Made by a program: the position numbers and the translations under genes
From: Oscillospiraceae bacterium
GTDB taxonomy: Bacteria > Bacillota > Clostridia > Oscillospirales > Ruminococcaceae
Reading direction: 5' to 3'
Length of the DNA: 33,318 nt
Assembly (NCBI GenBank): GCA_017408395.1
Contig: JAFQUQ010000047.1
Coordinates: 1-33,318, forward strand
Notes under the pieces: model-generated
Seen by the model: the letters and a program-made list of their open reading frames with translations, nothing else
Told to the model about the DNA's origin: nothing
The model's database searches: none
Part shown: in pieces, positions 14,529-23,122 of the stretch
Layout: each line of letters begins with the position of its first letter
Numbering within the stretch: position 1 is the first letter of the stretch

Positions 14529-15236
14529 TTAAAGTTTGCGCTCTCTGAAATCAGCCAGAGCCTTTTTGAACTCGTCACGCTTTGACAGTGAAAGCTTGGC
14601 GGTTTCCGCATTATGGAAGGTAATCTCGCCCTTATCGCAGGCACGGACGTACTTCATATTTACCGTAAACAGACGGTGACTGCGGAAAAAGTCCGTTTCA
14701 GGCAGCACCTCGGTAAAAAGCTCGATTTTCTGTAAAACGGGGTAGCTTTCGCCGTCGGTATGAACGACGCATCCTCTGCCCTTGCCCTCCACGTAAACAA
14801 TGTCGTCGGAGTCAAGAGAAACGGTATTTCCGTTTGAATTAAAGGAAACGGTACGCATATTTCTGTGCTGTTCCATAAAATCGTTCAGAGCATTGGTCAG
14901 CACTTCATTTTCCACAGGCTTTGTAATAAATCTGAATGCGTTTACCTCAAACACATCGTAAACGATCTCATTAAAGCTTGTAACGAAGATAATAGGGCAC
15001 TTCACACCCTTTGCACGGAGCTTTTTCGCTGTTTCGAGGCCGTTCATTATCCCCATTCTGTAATCAAGGAAAATCAGATTGTAGTGCACCTCGGAAATCA
15101 TAAGCTCCAGCCCGTTTGAAAAGCTGAGAATATTGAAATCCAGGTCATTCACGTTTGCATAGGAGCTGATTTCGCAGGTAAGCGTATCTCTGAATACCTT
15201 GTCGTCATCACAGATAGCAATGTTAATTTTATCCAC
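14529..15236 (-). CDS. LytTR-family response regulator
   Basis: A 235-aa protein with a receiver domain (acidic D10/D11, phospho-acceptor Asp in LIFLDYRM near residue 58, K in FITKPV) and a C-terminal LytTR DNA-binding domain (about 135-235, with SLDSDDIVYVEGKGRGCVVHT and FFRSHRLFTVNMKYV). Such AgrA/VirR-like regulators usually pair with a HPK10-type kinase, but none is adjacent, so it is an orphan here. Start GTG 15236 behind AAGGAGGG. Confidence 0.92.
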   Translation of the reverse strand: MDKINIAICDDDKVFRDTLTCEISSYANVNDLDFNILSFSNGLELMISEVHYNLIFLDYRMGIMNGLETAKKLRAKGVKCPIIFVTSFNEIVYDVFEVNAFRFITKPVENEVLTNALNDFMEQHRNMRTVSFNSNGNTVSLDSDDIVYVEGKGRGCVVHTDGESYPVLQKIELFTEVLPETDFFRSHRLFTVNMKYVRACDKGEITFHNAETAKLSLSKRDEFKKALADFRERKL

Positions 15237-15333
15237 AAAATCCCTCCTTAAACGTTTATACGCTATAATTATAACGTCAATGGATTGTTAATTCAATAAC
15301 ATTTTCTGAATTTTCTGCAAAAAAGAGCTAATT

Positions 15334-15447
15334 TAATGCTTAATGCGTAATGCGTAATGCGTAATTACGAATTCGGAATTCGGAATGCGGAATTAGTTTA
15401 ATGCGTAATGCGTAATTAATTTAATGCTTAATGCGTAATTCGTAATC
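15334..15447. repeat. Long heptamer arrays, both types
   Basis: Several TAATGCG and GGAATTC arrays in series, next to the composite repeat at 15448-15537. They begin about 100 bp upstream of the LytTR start. Confidence 0.8.
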
Positions 15448-15537
15448 GGAATTGGTTAGAACGGCAATATTTGTAGGGGCGGATATTATCCGCCCGTTCT
15501 TTCACTAAATAAAAAGGACGGCAATTGCCGTCCTGAT
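15448..15537 (-). repeat. 90-bp composite repeat, inverted copy of 11928-12017
   Basis: Reverse complement of the repeat at 11928-12017 with few differences, including both GC-rich hairpins (GGACGGC/GCCGTCC and GGGCGGATAATATCCGCCC) and the TTATTTAGTGAA link between them. Confidence 0.8.
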
Positions 15538-15643
15538 TACGCATTACGCATTACGAATTACGCATTATTTGTGCCGCCGTCCTGATTACGCATTAAGCAT
15601 TACGCATTACGCATTAAATTAATTACGCATTACGCATTATTTT
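15538..15643. repeat. Heptamer array abutting the CorC stop codon
   Basis: ATTACGC/ATTAAGC units interrupted by a second TGCCGCCGTCC half-hairpin. The last units overlap the final codons of the CorC gene. Confidence 0.7.
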
Positions 15644-16879
15644 AAGCCCTATGCGGCTTACGCTCTGGTCATCGGAGTCGATGACGGTAACGGTGAAAAT
15701 GCCGTCCTTGACGGAAGCGTTCTTTTCGGGGATGCAGTCGAAAAGCTCCATAACCCAGCCGCCGACGGTGTTGCTTTCGCTTTTGATGATGTCCTCAGGA
15801 AGTTCAAGCTTTTCAAGCATATCGGAAAGGCTCAGGTCAGCCATAATTTCATACATATTCTCCCCTACGCTGACCACCGACTGGATAATCTCGTCGTTTT
15901 CGTCGTAGATTTCGCCTACAAGCTCCTCGATGATGTCTTCAAGGGTAACAAGACCGCTGGTGCCGCCATACTGGTCCTTAACGATAGCCATATGGATTTT
16001 GGTACGCTGCATTTCGTAGAGCACCTCTGAAATAGGCTTCATTTCGGAAATGTAAAGCGCCTTCTGGATAATGGAAGTCACGGAGTTGGGCTTCACACCG
16101 TTCTGTGTGTAAAGTGCAAAGAAGTCCTTTTCGTTAAGTATACCCACGATATTGTCGATATTCTTATCATAAACAGGCAGGCGGCTGTAACGCTCCTTAA
16201 GGAAGATTTCCTTTATGCTTTCAACGTCGTCGTCCTGCTCAACAGCCACGATTTTAACTCTCGGAACAAGGATTTCCTCAATGCGGGTTTCGTCAAATTC
16301 AAGTGCGGAGCGTACAAGCTCGCTTTCCTTTTCTTCAAGAACGCCCTCGTCCTCGATTTCCTCGATGATATATTTAAGCTCATCCTCGGTAACGCTTGGA
16401 GCGTCAGCTGATTTAAACAGCTTGGTTGCGGCCTTCTGGATAAACATAAAAATCGTTGAAACAGGGGTAAGTACAAGATTAAAGAAGCTCATAAGAGAAG
16501 CAAATGTAAGCGCAAATCTTTCCGCATTCTGCTTTGCCAATGATTTAGGCAGTATCTCACCGAAAATGAGCACGATAATTGTCATTGAAGCGGTTGAGAT
16601 TGCGGTTGCGGTAGCTGTTCCTAAAGATTCCTCAAAAAGTCTTGTGCATATCAGGGTAGCAAGGGACGCTGAAAAAATGTTTACGATATTGTTGCCTATG
16701 AGGATTGTTGTGATGGTCTTGTCAAAATTGTCGGCAATTTTCAGTGCCTTTTCCGCTCTTTTGTCACCGTTTGCGGCCTGGTGTCTCAGACGTATCTTGT
16801 TTACGGTTGAAAATGCCGTTTCCATTGATGAGAAACAGGCTGAAAATGCGATAAGAATGACGATTATTATATAGTCCAC
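15623..16879 (-). CDS. CorC/HlyC-family protein (CNNM-CBS, hemolysin-like)
   Basis: A 418-aa protein with an N-terminal DUF21/CNNM membrane domain (residues 1-~140, three to four helices with FSACFSSMETAFSTVN and FGEILPKSLAKQNAE), a tandem CBS pair (about 195-325, VPRVKIVAVEQDD and GGTSGLVTLEDIIEELVGEI) and a C-terminal CorC_HlyC domain. Family members act in Mg2+ (or Co2+) transport and homeostasis. GTG 16879 is preceded by AAAGGA. A single-gene unit. Confidence 0.92.
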   Translation of the reverse strand: MDYIIIVILIAFSACFSSMETAFSTVNKIRLRHQAANGDKRAEKALKIADNFDKTITTILIGNNIVNIFSASLATLICTRLFEESLGTATATAISTASMTIIVLIFGEILPKSLAKQNAERFALTFASLMSFFNLVLTPVSTIFMFIQKAATKLFKSADAPSVTEDELKYIIEEIEDEGVLEEKESELVRSALEFDETRIEEILVPRVKIVAVEQDDDVESIKEIFLKERYSRLPVYDKNIDNIVGILNEKDFFALYTQNGVKPNSVTSIIQKALYISEMKPISEVLYEMQRTKIHMAIVKDQYGGTSGLVTLEDIIEELVGEIYDENDEIIQSVVSVGENMYEIMADLSLSDMLEKLELPEDIIKSESNTVGGWVMELFDCIPEKNASVKDGIFTVTVIDSDDQSVSRIGLKIMRNA

Positions 16880-17032
16880 GATAATTTCCTTTCGGGCGGA
16901 TGTTATTTTTTTGTGTACATTCGCTTAATTTAATATGATAGCACATTACTCGGAAAATTGCAAGAGGTTACGGAATAATTAGTCAATTCTTAATGTGGAA
17001 TTATTGGAGCGACGCTAAAAACTTGACATTTC

Positions 17033-17345
17033 ATAAAATATAGTTTATAATATAAACAGAAAGAGCAATCGTACTAAACGATTACTCCCATTTAATTGTA
17101 GTTAATTTATAAAAATAACCGCAACTTGACAGGGGGCGGTTATTTTTATGCTCTTATTTCTTTTTGTTATCTTTTGTGATATTATAAATAAGAGAGATAA
17201 CAGAGATAATTACATTAATTAACAAAAATAATTCATTATATGTAACCATAGTGTTATCACCTCCCTTTTATCAAGGGAGTAACCGCACGTTTTCCGATTG
17301 CTCAGTCTGTGCTTTAATTTTAGCACAGACGTTTTATTTTGTCAA
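17033..17345. mobile_element. Type I toxin-antitoxin cassette, copy D
   Basis: Same architecture as copy A. Antisense promoter TTGACA (17033-17038), 17 bp, TATAAT. Toxin promoter TTGACA (17340-17345, minus strand), 17 bp, TAAAAT, spanned by the dyad GTCTGTGCT/AGCACAGAC. Leader hairpin CTCCCTTG/AAGGGAG masks the ribosome site. Its left flank differs from those of copies A and B, so the cassette boundary is near the TTGACA box. Confidence 0.8.
17154..17249 (-). CDS. Small hydrophobic type I toxin peptide, copy D
   Basis: A 31-aa peptide identical in sequence to those of copies A and E although the DNA differs by silent changes. GGAGGTGAT lies 6 nt before ATG 17249. Synonymous-only differences between copies support purifying selection on the peptide. 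Confidence 0.75.
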   Translation of the reverse strand: MVTYNELFLLINVIISVISLIYNITKDNKKK

Positions 17346-17349
17346 TATA

Positions 17350-17446
17350 TATCGTAGGGGCGGCAACCTGCCGCCACAAATTACGCATTACGCATTAAGC
17401 ATTACGCATTAAACTAATTCCGAATTGGATTAAGCATTACGCATTG
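17350..17446. repeat. Hairpin repeat plus heptamer arrays
   Basis: GTAGGGGCGGCAACCTGCCG hairpin repeat followed by ATTACGC/ATTAAGC units and one AATTCCG unit. Confidence 0.7.
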
Positions 17447-17547
17447 ACAAAAGGTGCGTTTTTTCGTTAAATTCGTCAGATTTGCCATATATTAAAGCCG
17501 CAGAATATGGTATACTATATTAGAGCCTGCCGATAAACCCGACAGGC

Positions 17548-17686
17548 TAATGAAAAATGAAAAAAGAATAATGAATAGTGAATATGTAAGGTGTCCGCTT
17601 TGCGGACATTTTTAATATTATTGCCGAAGGCAATTCCATAATTTTTCATTATTCATTATTCATTGTCGAAAAAACTTTTTCGACAA
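17548..17686. repeat. AT-rich inverted-repeat element and palindrome upstream of the GtrA gene
   Basis: An element of about 110 bp whose left part carries AATGAAAAATG...AATAATGAAT and whose right part carries its inverse (TTTTTCATTATTCATTATTC), with internal hairpins TGTCCGC/GCGGACA and GCCGAAGGC. It is followed by a perfect inverted repeat of TTGTCGAAAAA (17663-17673 and 17676-17686). It resembles a small non-autonomous repeat. The rest of 16880-17730 outside cassette D holds no gene. Confidence 0.6.
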
Positions 17687-17730
17687 ACTGTACTATATTT
17701 ATGTATGTTTTCAGAAAGGACGAACTGATT

Positions 17731-18192
17731 TTGTTTGAGAAATTTATCCATAAAATAGTGGGGATTTTCCCCGAACCATTGCAGAAGCTTTACTACAAAT
17801 ACGAGTCGGGGCTGCTTTACATCTTTTTCGGTGCCCTGACCACCGTAGTTTCCATAGCTTCCCAGTATATTGCCCTGTGGCTTGGGGCAGGCACCGCTTT
17901 AAGCACCACAATATCGTGGATTTGTGCGGTGACGTTTGCATTTTTCGTAAACAAGATATGCGTTTTCAAGGACAAATCTGTTACCGCAAAGGACTGGCTC
18001 AGACAGGCTCTCCAGTTTTACGGCGCAAGGCTGGTTTCCTATTTTATGGAGCTGGGATATATGCTTCTGATGGTTGACGTGCTGGGCTTTGACGCTTATA
18101 TTATGAAGCTGACGGCGCAGGTGTTTATTCTTGTGGTAAACTACCTGTTCAGCAAATTTGTCATTTTCAGGAAGAAAAAGGAGGATGATTAA
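17731..18192 (+). CDS. GtrA-like family membrane protein
   Basis: About 153 aa with four predicted membrane helices arranged as in GtrA/DPMS_TMD proteins (LLYIFFGALTTVVSIASQYI, the WICAVTFAFFVNKICVFKD stretch, and a final ILVVNYLFSKFVIFRKKK). GtrA-type proteins help move or anchor polyprenyl-linked sugars during cell-surface glycosylation. I prefer TTG 17731, with AAAGGA about 10 nt upstream, over ATG 17701, which has no ribosome site. It ends 2 nt before the ABC exporter gene, so the three genes form one operon. Confidence 0.8.
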   Translation: MFEKFIHKIVGIFPEPLQKLYYKYESGLLYIFFGALTTVVSIASQYIALWLGAGTALSTTISWICAVTFAFFVNKICVFKDKSVTAKDWLRQALQFYGARLVSYFMELGYMLLMVDVLGFDAYIMKLTAQVFILVVNYLFSKFVIFRKKKEDD

Positions 18193-18194
18193 GC

Positions 18195-19931
18195 TTGTTC
18201 AGGCTTGCAAAGCGCTATCTGGGCGCAATAAAAAAGGAAATCATCATCGGACAGACCTCCAAGCTTATCGAGGCGATTTTTGAAGTTACCGTTCCGCTGA
18301 TTATGGCGGCAATGGTTGACAACGGCATAAACGGCGGCGGCGGTGAGCCGTACATTTATCGTATGGGCGGTCTGCTTGTACTGCTTGGTGTGCTTGGTCT
18401 TGGCTTTGCCTTAATCTGCCAGTACCTTGCGTCAAAGGCGTCCCAGAGCGTTGGCACGGTTATGCGAAACGATATGTTCCGCCACATAAACTCACTCTCC
18501 CACGCTGAGCTTGACAAAATCGGCACGCCCTCCCTCATCACACGTTTAACCAACGACATAAATCAGGTGCAGACCGCAGTCGCAATGTTTATCCGACTTG
18601 TGGTAAGAGCGCCTTTTATCGTTATCGGCTCAGCGGTTATGGCAATAAGCATCGACCTTAAGCTTTCCCTCGTGTTTGCCTTTGCGATACCGCTGGTTGT
18701 ACTTATCCTCTACCTTGTAATGTCACGCTCAATCAAATATTACAAGGTCATTCAGAAAAAGCTTGACCGAATTTCCCTTGTCACACGAGAGGGGCTGTCG
18801 GGCGCAAGAGTTATCCGTGCTTTTTCACGTCAGGACGCCGAACAGGAGCGTTTCGACGAGGCAAACGACGAGTATCTCCGCATTTCCTTAAACGTAGGCA
18901 GGCTCTCTGCTCTGCTTAATCCACTGTGCTATGCGGTGCTTAATCTTGCAATTGCGGCAATCGTGTGGTTCGGCGGCTTCAGAGTAAACGTTGGTGACCT
19001 TACCCAGGGCGAGGTCATCGCTTTTGTAAACTATATGACTCAGATTTCCCTTGCCCTTGTGGTGGTTGCAAACTTGGTGGTGCTCTTTACCAAAGCTGCC
19101 GCTTCCGCTTCAAGAATAAACGAGGTCTTTGACATTGAGCCTTCCGTAAAAAGCGGTGCTTACACGGAAAACGGCAGCGGAAACACCGCCGTTGAGTTCA
19201 AGGACGTTTCATTTGCATACAACGAGGGGGGCGAGTACGCTCTCGAACATATCACCTTTACCGCAGAAAAGGGCGAAACCATCGGCATTATCGGCGGTAC
19301 AGGCTCAGGCAAATCCACCCTCGTAAACCTTATCCCCCGTTTTTACGACGCAACTGAGGGTACTGTCACCGTCAACGGCGTAAACGTCAGAGAATACGAC
19401 TCCGAAAGTTTACGCAGAAAAATCGGCACAGTACCACAGAAGGCTCTGCTTTTTTCGGGTACAGTCGCTGAAAATATGCGCTGGGGCAAGCCTGACGCAA
19501 CAGAAGAGGACATCCGCCGTGCAATCAGGACTGCACAGGCAGAGGAGTTCGTAAGCAAGCTTACGGACGGCTTAAACACCCACATTTCACAGGGGGGCAA
19601 GAATTTATCGGGCGGTCAGAAACAGCGTCTTACCATTGCACGTGCCCTTGTTTCAAAGCCTGAGATACTTATTCTTGACGACAGCGCCTCCGCCCTTGAC
19701 TTTGCTACCGAAGCGGCTTTAAGAAAGGCGCTTGCCGCAGACACGGACGACGCCACCGTTTTCATCGTTTCTCAGCGTGCAAACTCCATCCGCCACGCAG
19801 ATAAGATAATCGTCCTTGACGACGGCGTGCAGGTGGGTACGGGCACTCACAAACAGCTGCTTGCGGAATGTGAAGTTTACCGTGAGATATGCAGCTCACA
19901 GCTCAGTAAGGAGGAACTTGAAAATGAATAA
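18195..19931 (+). CDS. ABC exporter half-transporter with degenerate catalytic site (TM287/BmrC-like)
   Basis: A 578-aa half-transporter with an N-terminal six-helix membrane domain (to about residue 310) and a nucleotide-binding domain with Walker A GGTGSGKST, signature NLSGGQKQR and Walker B LILDDSASALD. The catalytic glutamate is replaced by Asp (DDS), the mark of the degenerate subunit of heterodimeric exporters such as TM287/288 and BmrCD. Starts at TTG 18195 with GGAGG about 10 nt upstream. Pairs with the next gene. Substrate unknown; lipids or drugs are typical. Confidence 0.93.
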   Translation: MFRLAKRYLGAIKKEIIIGQTSKLIEAIFEVTVPLIMAAMVDNGINGGGGEPYIYRMGGLLVLLGVLGLGFALICQYLASKASQSVGTVMRNDMFRHINSLSHAELDKIGTPSLITRLTNDINQVQTAVAMFIRLVVRAPFIVIGSAVMAISIDLKLSLVFAFAIPLVVLILYLVMSRSIKYYKVIQKKLDRISLVTREGLSGARVIRAFSRQDAEQERFDEANDEYLRISLNVGRLSALLNPLCYAVLNLAIAAIVWFGGFRVNVGDLTQGEVIAFVNYMTQISLALVVVANLVVLFTKAAASASRINEVFDIEPSVKSGAYTENGSGNTAVEFKDVSFAYNEGGEYALEHITFTAEKGETIGIIGGTGSGKSTLVNLIPRFYDATEGTVTVNGVNVREYDSESLRRKIGTVPQKALLFSGTVAENMRWGKPDATEEDIRRAIRTAQAEEFVSKLTDGLNTHISQGGKNLSGGQKQRLTIARALVSKPEILILDDSASALDFATEAALRKALAADTDDATVFIVSQRANSIRHADKIIVLDDGVQVGTGTHKQLLAECEVYREICSSQLSKEELENE

Positions 19932-21675
19932 CACCTCCGTTTTAAAGCGAATTTTAGGCTACACAAAGCCGTATCTGCCATTTCTTGTAATTTCCTTCAT
20001 CTCGGCAGTAATCAGCGTCGCAATGACCCTCTACGCCCCCGTGCTTGTGGGACAGGGCATTGATTTTATCATCGGGAAGGACAACGTTGATTTTGACAGC
20101 ATACTCCCTATCGTGCTTAAGCTTTGCGTGGTGGTGGTAACGTCGGCGCTTTTCAGCTGGCTTATGACCCTGTGCACCAATAAGGTTTCCTACCACACCG
20201 TAAACGATATGCGCCGTGACGTCCACCGCAAGCTGGACACCCTCCCTCTGGGCTATATCGACCGCAGCTCAAGGGGCGACATCATCGGCAGAGTCACCGT
20301 TGACATCGAACAGGTTTCCGACGGTATGCTCCAGGGTTTCTCCCAGTTCTTTACAGGCATCGTAACCATCGCAGGCACCATCATCTTTATGTTAAGCATA
20401 AACTTTAAAATTGCCCTTGTTGTAATTTTAATCACACCTCTCTCCCTTTTCGTGGCGGCGTTCATCACTAAAATTTCCCACGATAAGTTTAAGGAGCGTT
20501 CCTCCGTACAGGGCGAATTAAGCGGCTGTATCGAGGAAATGGTGGGCGGTCAGAAAATCGTCAAGGCGTTTGCCTACGAGGACAGGGCGCAGGCTAAGTT
20601 TGAGGAAATCAACGCACGTCTTTACAAGTGCGGTCTTAAAGCGCAGTTCTACTCTGCACTTACAAACCCCTGCACACGTTTCGTAAACGGTCTTGTTTAC
20701 GCCGCAACGGGAATTTTCGGTGCGGTATCGGTGCTTTCGGGCAACGGGGTTATGACCATCGGACAGATCTCCACCTTTTTAAGCTACGCAAACCAGTACA
20801 CCAAGCCATTCAACGAAATCACGGGCGTTATCACCGAGCTTCAGTCGGCGTTTGCTTCCGCAAGACGAGTTTTTGCTGTCCTTGACGAAGAGCCCGAAGT
20901 TTCCGACGAAAACGGCATTGAAATGAAGGACAGCACAGGTCTTATCGAGATAAAGAACGTGTCCTTCTCATACGTGCCCGAAAAGCCGCTTATACAAAAT
21001 CTTAATCTTACCGTAAAGCCCGGTCAGCGAATTGCTATCGTAGGACCCACAGGCTGCGGAAAGACCACCTTCATCAACCTGCTTATGCGTTTTTATGACG
21101 TGACCGAGGGTGAAATTTTAATCGACGGCGTAAACATAAAGGACATCAAGCGTAAGGATTTACGCAGTTTGTACGGTATGGTGCTTCAGGAAACCTGGCT
21201 GTTTACGGGAAGCGTAAAGGAGAACGTTGCCTACGGACACCCCGACGCTTCCGACGAGGAAATCATAGAGGCGGCAAAAACCGCCCATTCCCACAGCTTC
21301 ATCAAGCGTCTGGAAAACGGCTATGACACCTTGCTCACCGAGGACGGCGGCAATCTTTCACAGGGTCAGAAGCAGCTGCTCTCCATTTCGAGAATAATGC
21401 TCACCGCCCCGCCGATGCTTATTCTTGACGAGGCTACATCAAGCATCGACACAATGACCGAGCAGCGTATCCAGCGGGCATTTGCAAAGCTTATGAAGGG
21501 GCGTACAAGCTTCATCATCGCCCACCGTCTTTCCACCATCAAGGACGCAGACCGTATTCTGGTAATGCGTGACGGCAACATCATCGAGCAGGGCACCCAC
21601 GAGGAGCTTCTCGCACAGGGCGGCTTCTATCACCAGCTCTACAACTCACAGTTTGAAAAAAACAATAATGCTTGA
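19924..21675 (+). CDS. ABC exporter half-transporter with canonical catalytic glutamate (TM288/BmrD-like)
   Basis: A 583-aa half-transporter: membrane domain (to about 325) and nucleotide-binding domain with Walker A GPTGCGKTT, signature NLSQGQKQ and Walker B LILDEATSSID. The pairing of LSQGQ plus catalytic E here with LSGGQ plus Asp in the preceding subunit is exactly the pattern of one canonical and one degenerate ATP site. ATG 19924 behind AAGGAGG overlaps the previous stop by 8 bp, so translation is coupled. Confidence 0.93.
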   Translation: MNNTSVLKRILGYTKPYLPFLVISFISAVISVAMTLYAPVLVGQGIDFIIGKDNVDFDSILPIVLKLCVVVVTSALFSWLMTLCTNKVSYHTVNDMRRDVHRKLDTLPLGYIDRSSRGDIIGRVTVDIEQVSDGMLQGFSQFFTGIVTIAGTIIFMLSINFKIALVVILITPLSLFVAAFITKISHDKFKERSSVQGELSGCIEEMVGGQKIVKAFAYEDRAQAKFEEINARLYKCGLKAQFYSALTNPCTRFVNGLVYAATGIFGAVSVLSGNGVMTIGQISTFLSYANQYTKPFNEITGVITELQSAFASARRVFAVLDEEPEVSDENGIEMKDSTGLIEIKNVSFSYVPEKPLIQNLNLTVKPGQRIAIVGPTGCGKTTFINLLMRFYDVTEGEILIDGVNIKDIKRKDLRSLYGMVLQETWLFTGSVKENVAYGHPDASDEEIIEAAKTAHSHSFIKRLENGYDTLLTEDGGNLSQGQKQLLSISRIMLTAPPMLILDEATSSIDTMTEQRIQRAFAKLMKGRTSFIIAHRLSTIKDADRILVMRDGNIIEQGTHEELLAQGGFYHQLYNSQFEKNNNA

Positions 21676-21677
21676 TT

Positions 21678-21853
21678 CAATGCGGAATGCGGAATTCGGA
21701 ATTCGGAATTATTTTAATGCGTAATGCTTAATGCGTAATGCGTAATTATGAATATTGAATAATGAAAAATATAAGGGCGGCAATCTGCCGCCCATTTTAT
21801 TTAATTCTGAAATTCTCTATTAATTCCGAATTCCGCATTCCGAATTCCGAATT
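21678..21853. repeat. Heptamer arrays and GGGCGGC hairpin (terminator-like)
   Basis: GGAATTC array, TAATGCG array, GGGCGGC/GCCGCCC hairpin (21775-21793) followed by ATTTTATTT that may end the ABC operon, then an ATTCCGA array (21820-21853). Confidence 0.7.
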
Positions 21854-21956
21854 AAAAAGACGCTGCCGACCTGACAGCGTCTCCGATATATCATTCAAAT
21901 ATTACGGTAATAAGCATTACCCAGCTTGATTATTCTGGTGGTCTCACTCCAATCAA

Positions 21957-21986
21957 TCAGATTTTCAGAAATCTCAAAACATTCAT
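21957..21986 (-). CDS. Micro-ORF of the tandem array (MNVLRFLKI)
   Basis: Nine codons, MNVLRFLKI, behind AAAGGATTGG. The stop lies 6 nt before the last GGAGTGAG motif. Translation is unproven. Confidence 0.3.
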   Translation of the reverse strand: MNVLRFLKI

Positions 21987-22054
21987 TGCGATAACCAATC
22001 CTTTCGTTGAATTAAAGTCATCGTTTATCAAGCCATCGGACTCACTCCTAAAAT

Positions 22055-22090
22055 TCAGATTTCCTTATTGAATTTGCATTTGCGCCACAT
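22055..22090 (-). CDS. Micro-ORF of the tandem array (MWRKCKFNKEI)
   Basis: Eleven codons, MWRKCKFNKEI, behind AATAAGGAG. The stop lies 6 nt before the next motif. Confidence 0.3.
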   Translation of the reverse strand: MWRKCKFNKEI

Positions 22091-22168
22091 ATGACGACAT
22101 CTCCTTATTCAAGTAGTGGAAATTGGTTTTGACAAGCACCTCAGTGCATCGGAATCACTCCTGATCTA

Positions 22169-22204
22169 TCAGAATTTTATTGAGAAAGCCTTAAAAATTA
22201 CCAT
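22169..22204 (-). CDS. Micro-ORF of the tandem array (MVIFKAFSIKF)
   Basis: Eleven codons, MVIFKAFSIKF, behind AAAGAGATGATC. The stop lies 7 nt before the next motif. Confidence 0.3.
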   Translation of the reverse strand: MVIFKAFSIKF

Positions 22205-22299
22205 TTTGATCATCTCTTTGCAAAAAATTTTCCTGTACCCGCTGCGTGTCGCAGCTTCGCCTTACCTAACCTGTCGGACTCACTCCTTAATAGAATTTA

Positions 22300-22332
22300 T
22301 CAAATGATTTGAAGATTAAACCTTGTCCTCAT
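22300..22332 (-). CDS. Micro-ORF of the tandem array (MRTRFNLQII)
   Basis: Ten codons, MRTRFNLQII, behind ATAAGGTGTGATT. The stop lies 13 nt before the next motif. Confidence 0.3.
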   Translation of the reverse strand: MRTRFNLQII

Positions 22333-22544
22333 ATTGAATCACACCTTATCAGGTTATTTTGGTCTGGAACCGCTTAAAAGCGTCTTACCTGTCCTGTCGG
22401 ACTCACTCCGTTTCATCAGAAAATTTTGTAAAGAATTACATATCTGAAATTACTCACCTTACCCGGTAGAATTTAATTGTTCCGTTAAGTCTGAAATCGG
22501 CTTAGCCGCTAAAGTACTTTGTCGGACTCACCCCTTAAAAAGAT

Positions 22545-22589
22545 TTAATGGATATTCAGATCGTGAAAGAGCCGTTTAATATTCCTCAT
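22545..22589 (-). CDS. Micro-ORF of the tandem array (MRNIKRLFHDLNIH)
   Basis: Fourteen codons, MRNIKRLFHDLNIH, behind GAAAGGGAG at 8 nt. The stop lies 10 nt before the next motif. The following unit (22523-22410) has a ribosome site but only an ATG-stop. Confidence 0.35.
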   Translation of the reverse strand: MRNIKRLFHDLNIH

Positions 22590-22665
22590 AAACATCGCTC
22601 CCTTTCGGTGAGATAGAATTTTTTTAAAGAAACTTAACTAAACTGGTGGTCTCACTCCAATCATA

Positions 22666-22710
22666 CTAAATCATTTTAAGTACCATCGGTCTGATTGCCT
22701 TAATTTTCAT
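22666..22710 (-). CDS. Micro-ORF of the tandem array (MKIKAIRPMVLKMI)
   Basis: Fourteen codons, MKIKAIRPMVLKMI, behind GAAAGAAGTGATT. The stop lies 7 nt before the first motif copy. Confidence 0.35.
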   Translation of the reverse strand: MKIKAIRPMVLKMI

Positions 22711-23056
22711 CAGAAATCACTTCTTTCTAAAAGTTTTTGCTGATGTTTTTACCACATTTTAATCACCTTTTCTTAAAGTATTTTCAAGTGGTAAGCTTTG
22801 ACATTGGAATCACCTTTTCGTATTTATTTTAAGCCATTCCCGGCGGATTTTAGCTTCCAGAGCGTTTCCTCCGCTCCTGAATTCTGCGTTATGGTATAAA
22901 AAATACCGTATAGCGAGAACTTGAGAAAGTTTCGTTATGCGGCCCTGAAAATCGTATTATTATCACACTTCAAGCTTTTTACTTATCGGCTGAAACGCCT
23001 TTGATTGAGGAGTGGAGGTAAAAACCTGCTGCCTTTAAACTCCTGAGAATTTAAAC

Positions 23057-23122
23057 TCAAAGTATGTTTTCACGCGAGCCGCTGAGGAGCTTCTCTGAAA
23101 ACTGATTTTCAATTGATGCCAT
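23057..23122 (-). CDS. Short leader ORF in the 1.4-kb transcript
   Basis: Twenty-one codons starting MASIENQF and ending SRENIL, behind AAAGGATGG. The start context GCGAGTCCAATGGC resembles the unit motif GTGAGTCCGATGGC at 22048, hinting at common origin with the array. Confidence 0.3.
   Translation of the reverse strand: MASIENQFSEKLLSGSRENIL

Larger units (their letters stand above)
21937..22740 (-). repeat. Seven-unit ~98-125-bp tandem array, motif GGAGTGAGTCC
   Basis: Motif copies lie at 22658-22645, 22534-22523, 22409-22398, 22286-22275, 22161-22150, 22048-22037 and 21950-21937 (spacings 124, 125, 123, 125, 113 and 98). The five inner copies read GGAGTGAGTCCGACA or a close variant (two have CCGATG); the first and last both read GGAGTGAGACCACCAG. 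After the motif several units have a small hairpin (CGGCT-A-AGCCG; CGCTTTTAAGCG; GCTGC-GACAC-GCAGC; GCAC-TGA-GGTGC), then a ribosome site, an ATG and a short ORF. Confidence 0.75.

Noticed and set aside
19816..19923. N-terminal extension of the second ABC half-transporter
   Set aside because: It lies wholly in the coding part of the first subunit; ATG 19924 has AAGGAGG and begins the normal family N-terminus.
22116..22307. Plus-strand ORF of 63 codons in the micro-ORF region
   Set aside because: No ribosome site, antisense to the unit with clear promoter and terminator, and it crosses three repeat units without relation to their structure.
21937..22740. CRISPR array or integron attC array
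   Set aside because: Units are 98-125 bp with only a 12-15-bp shared motif and diverged remainder; there are no constant-length spacers, no Cas or integrase genes and no attC core sites.
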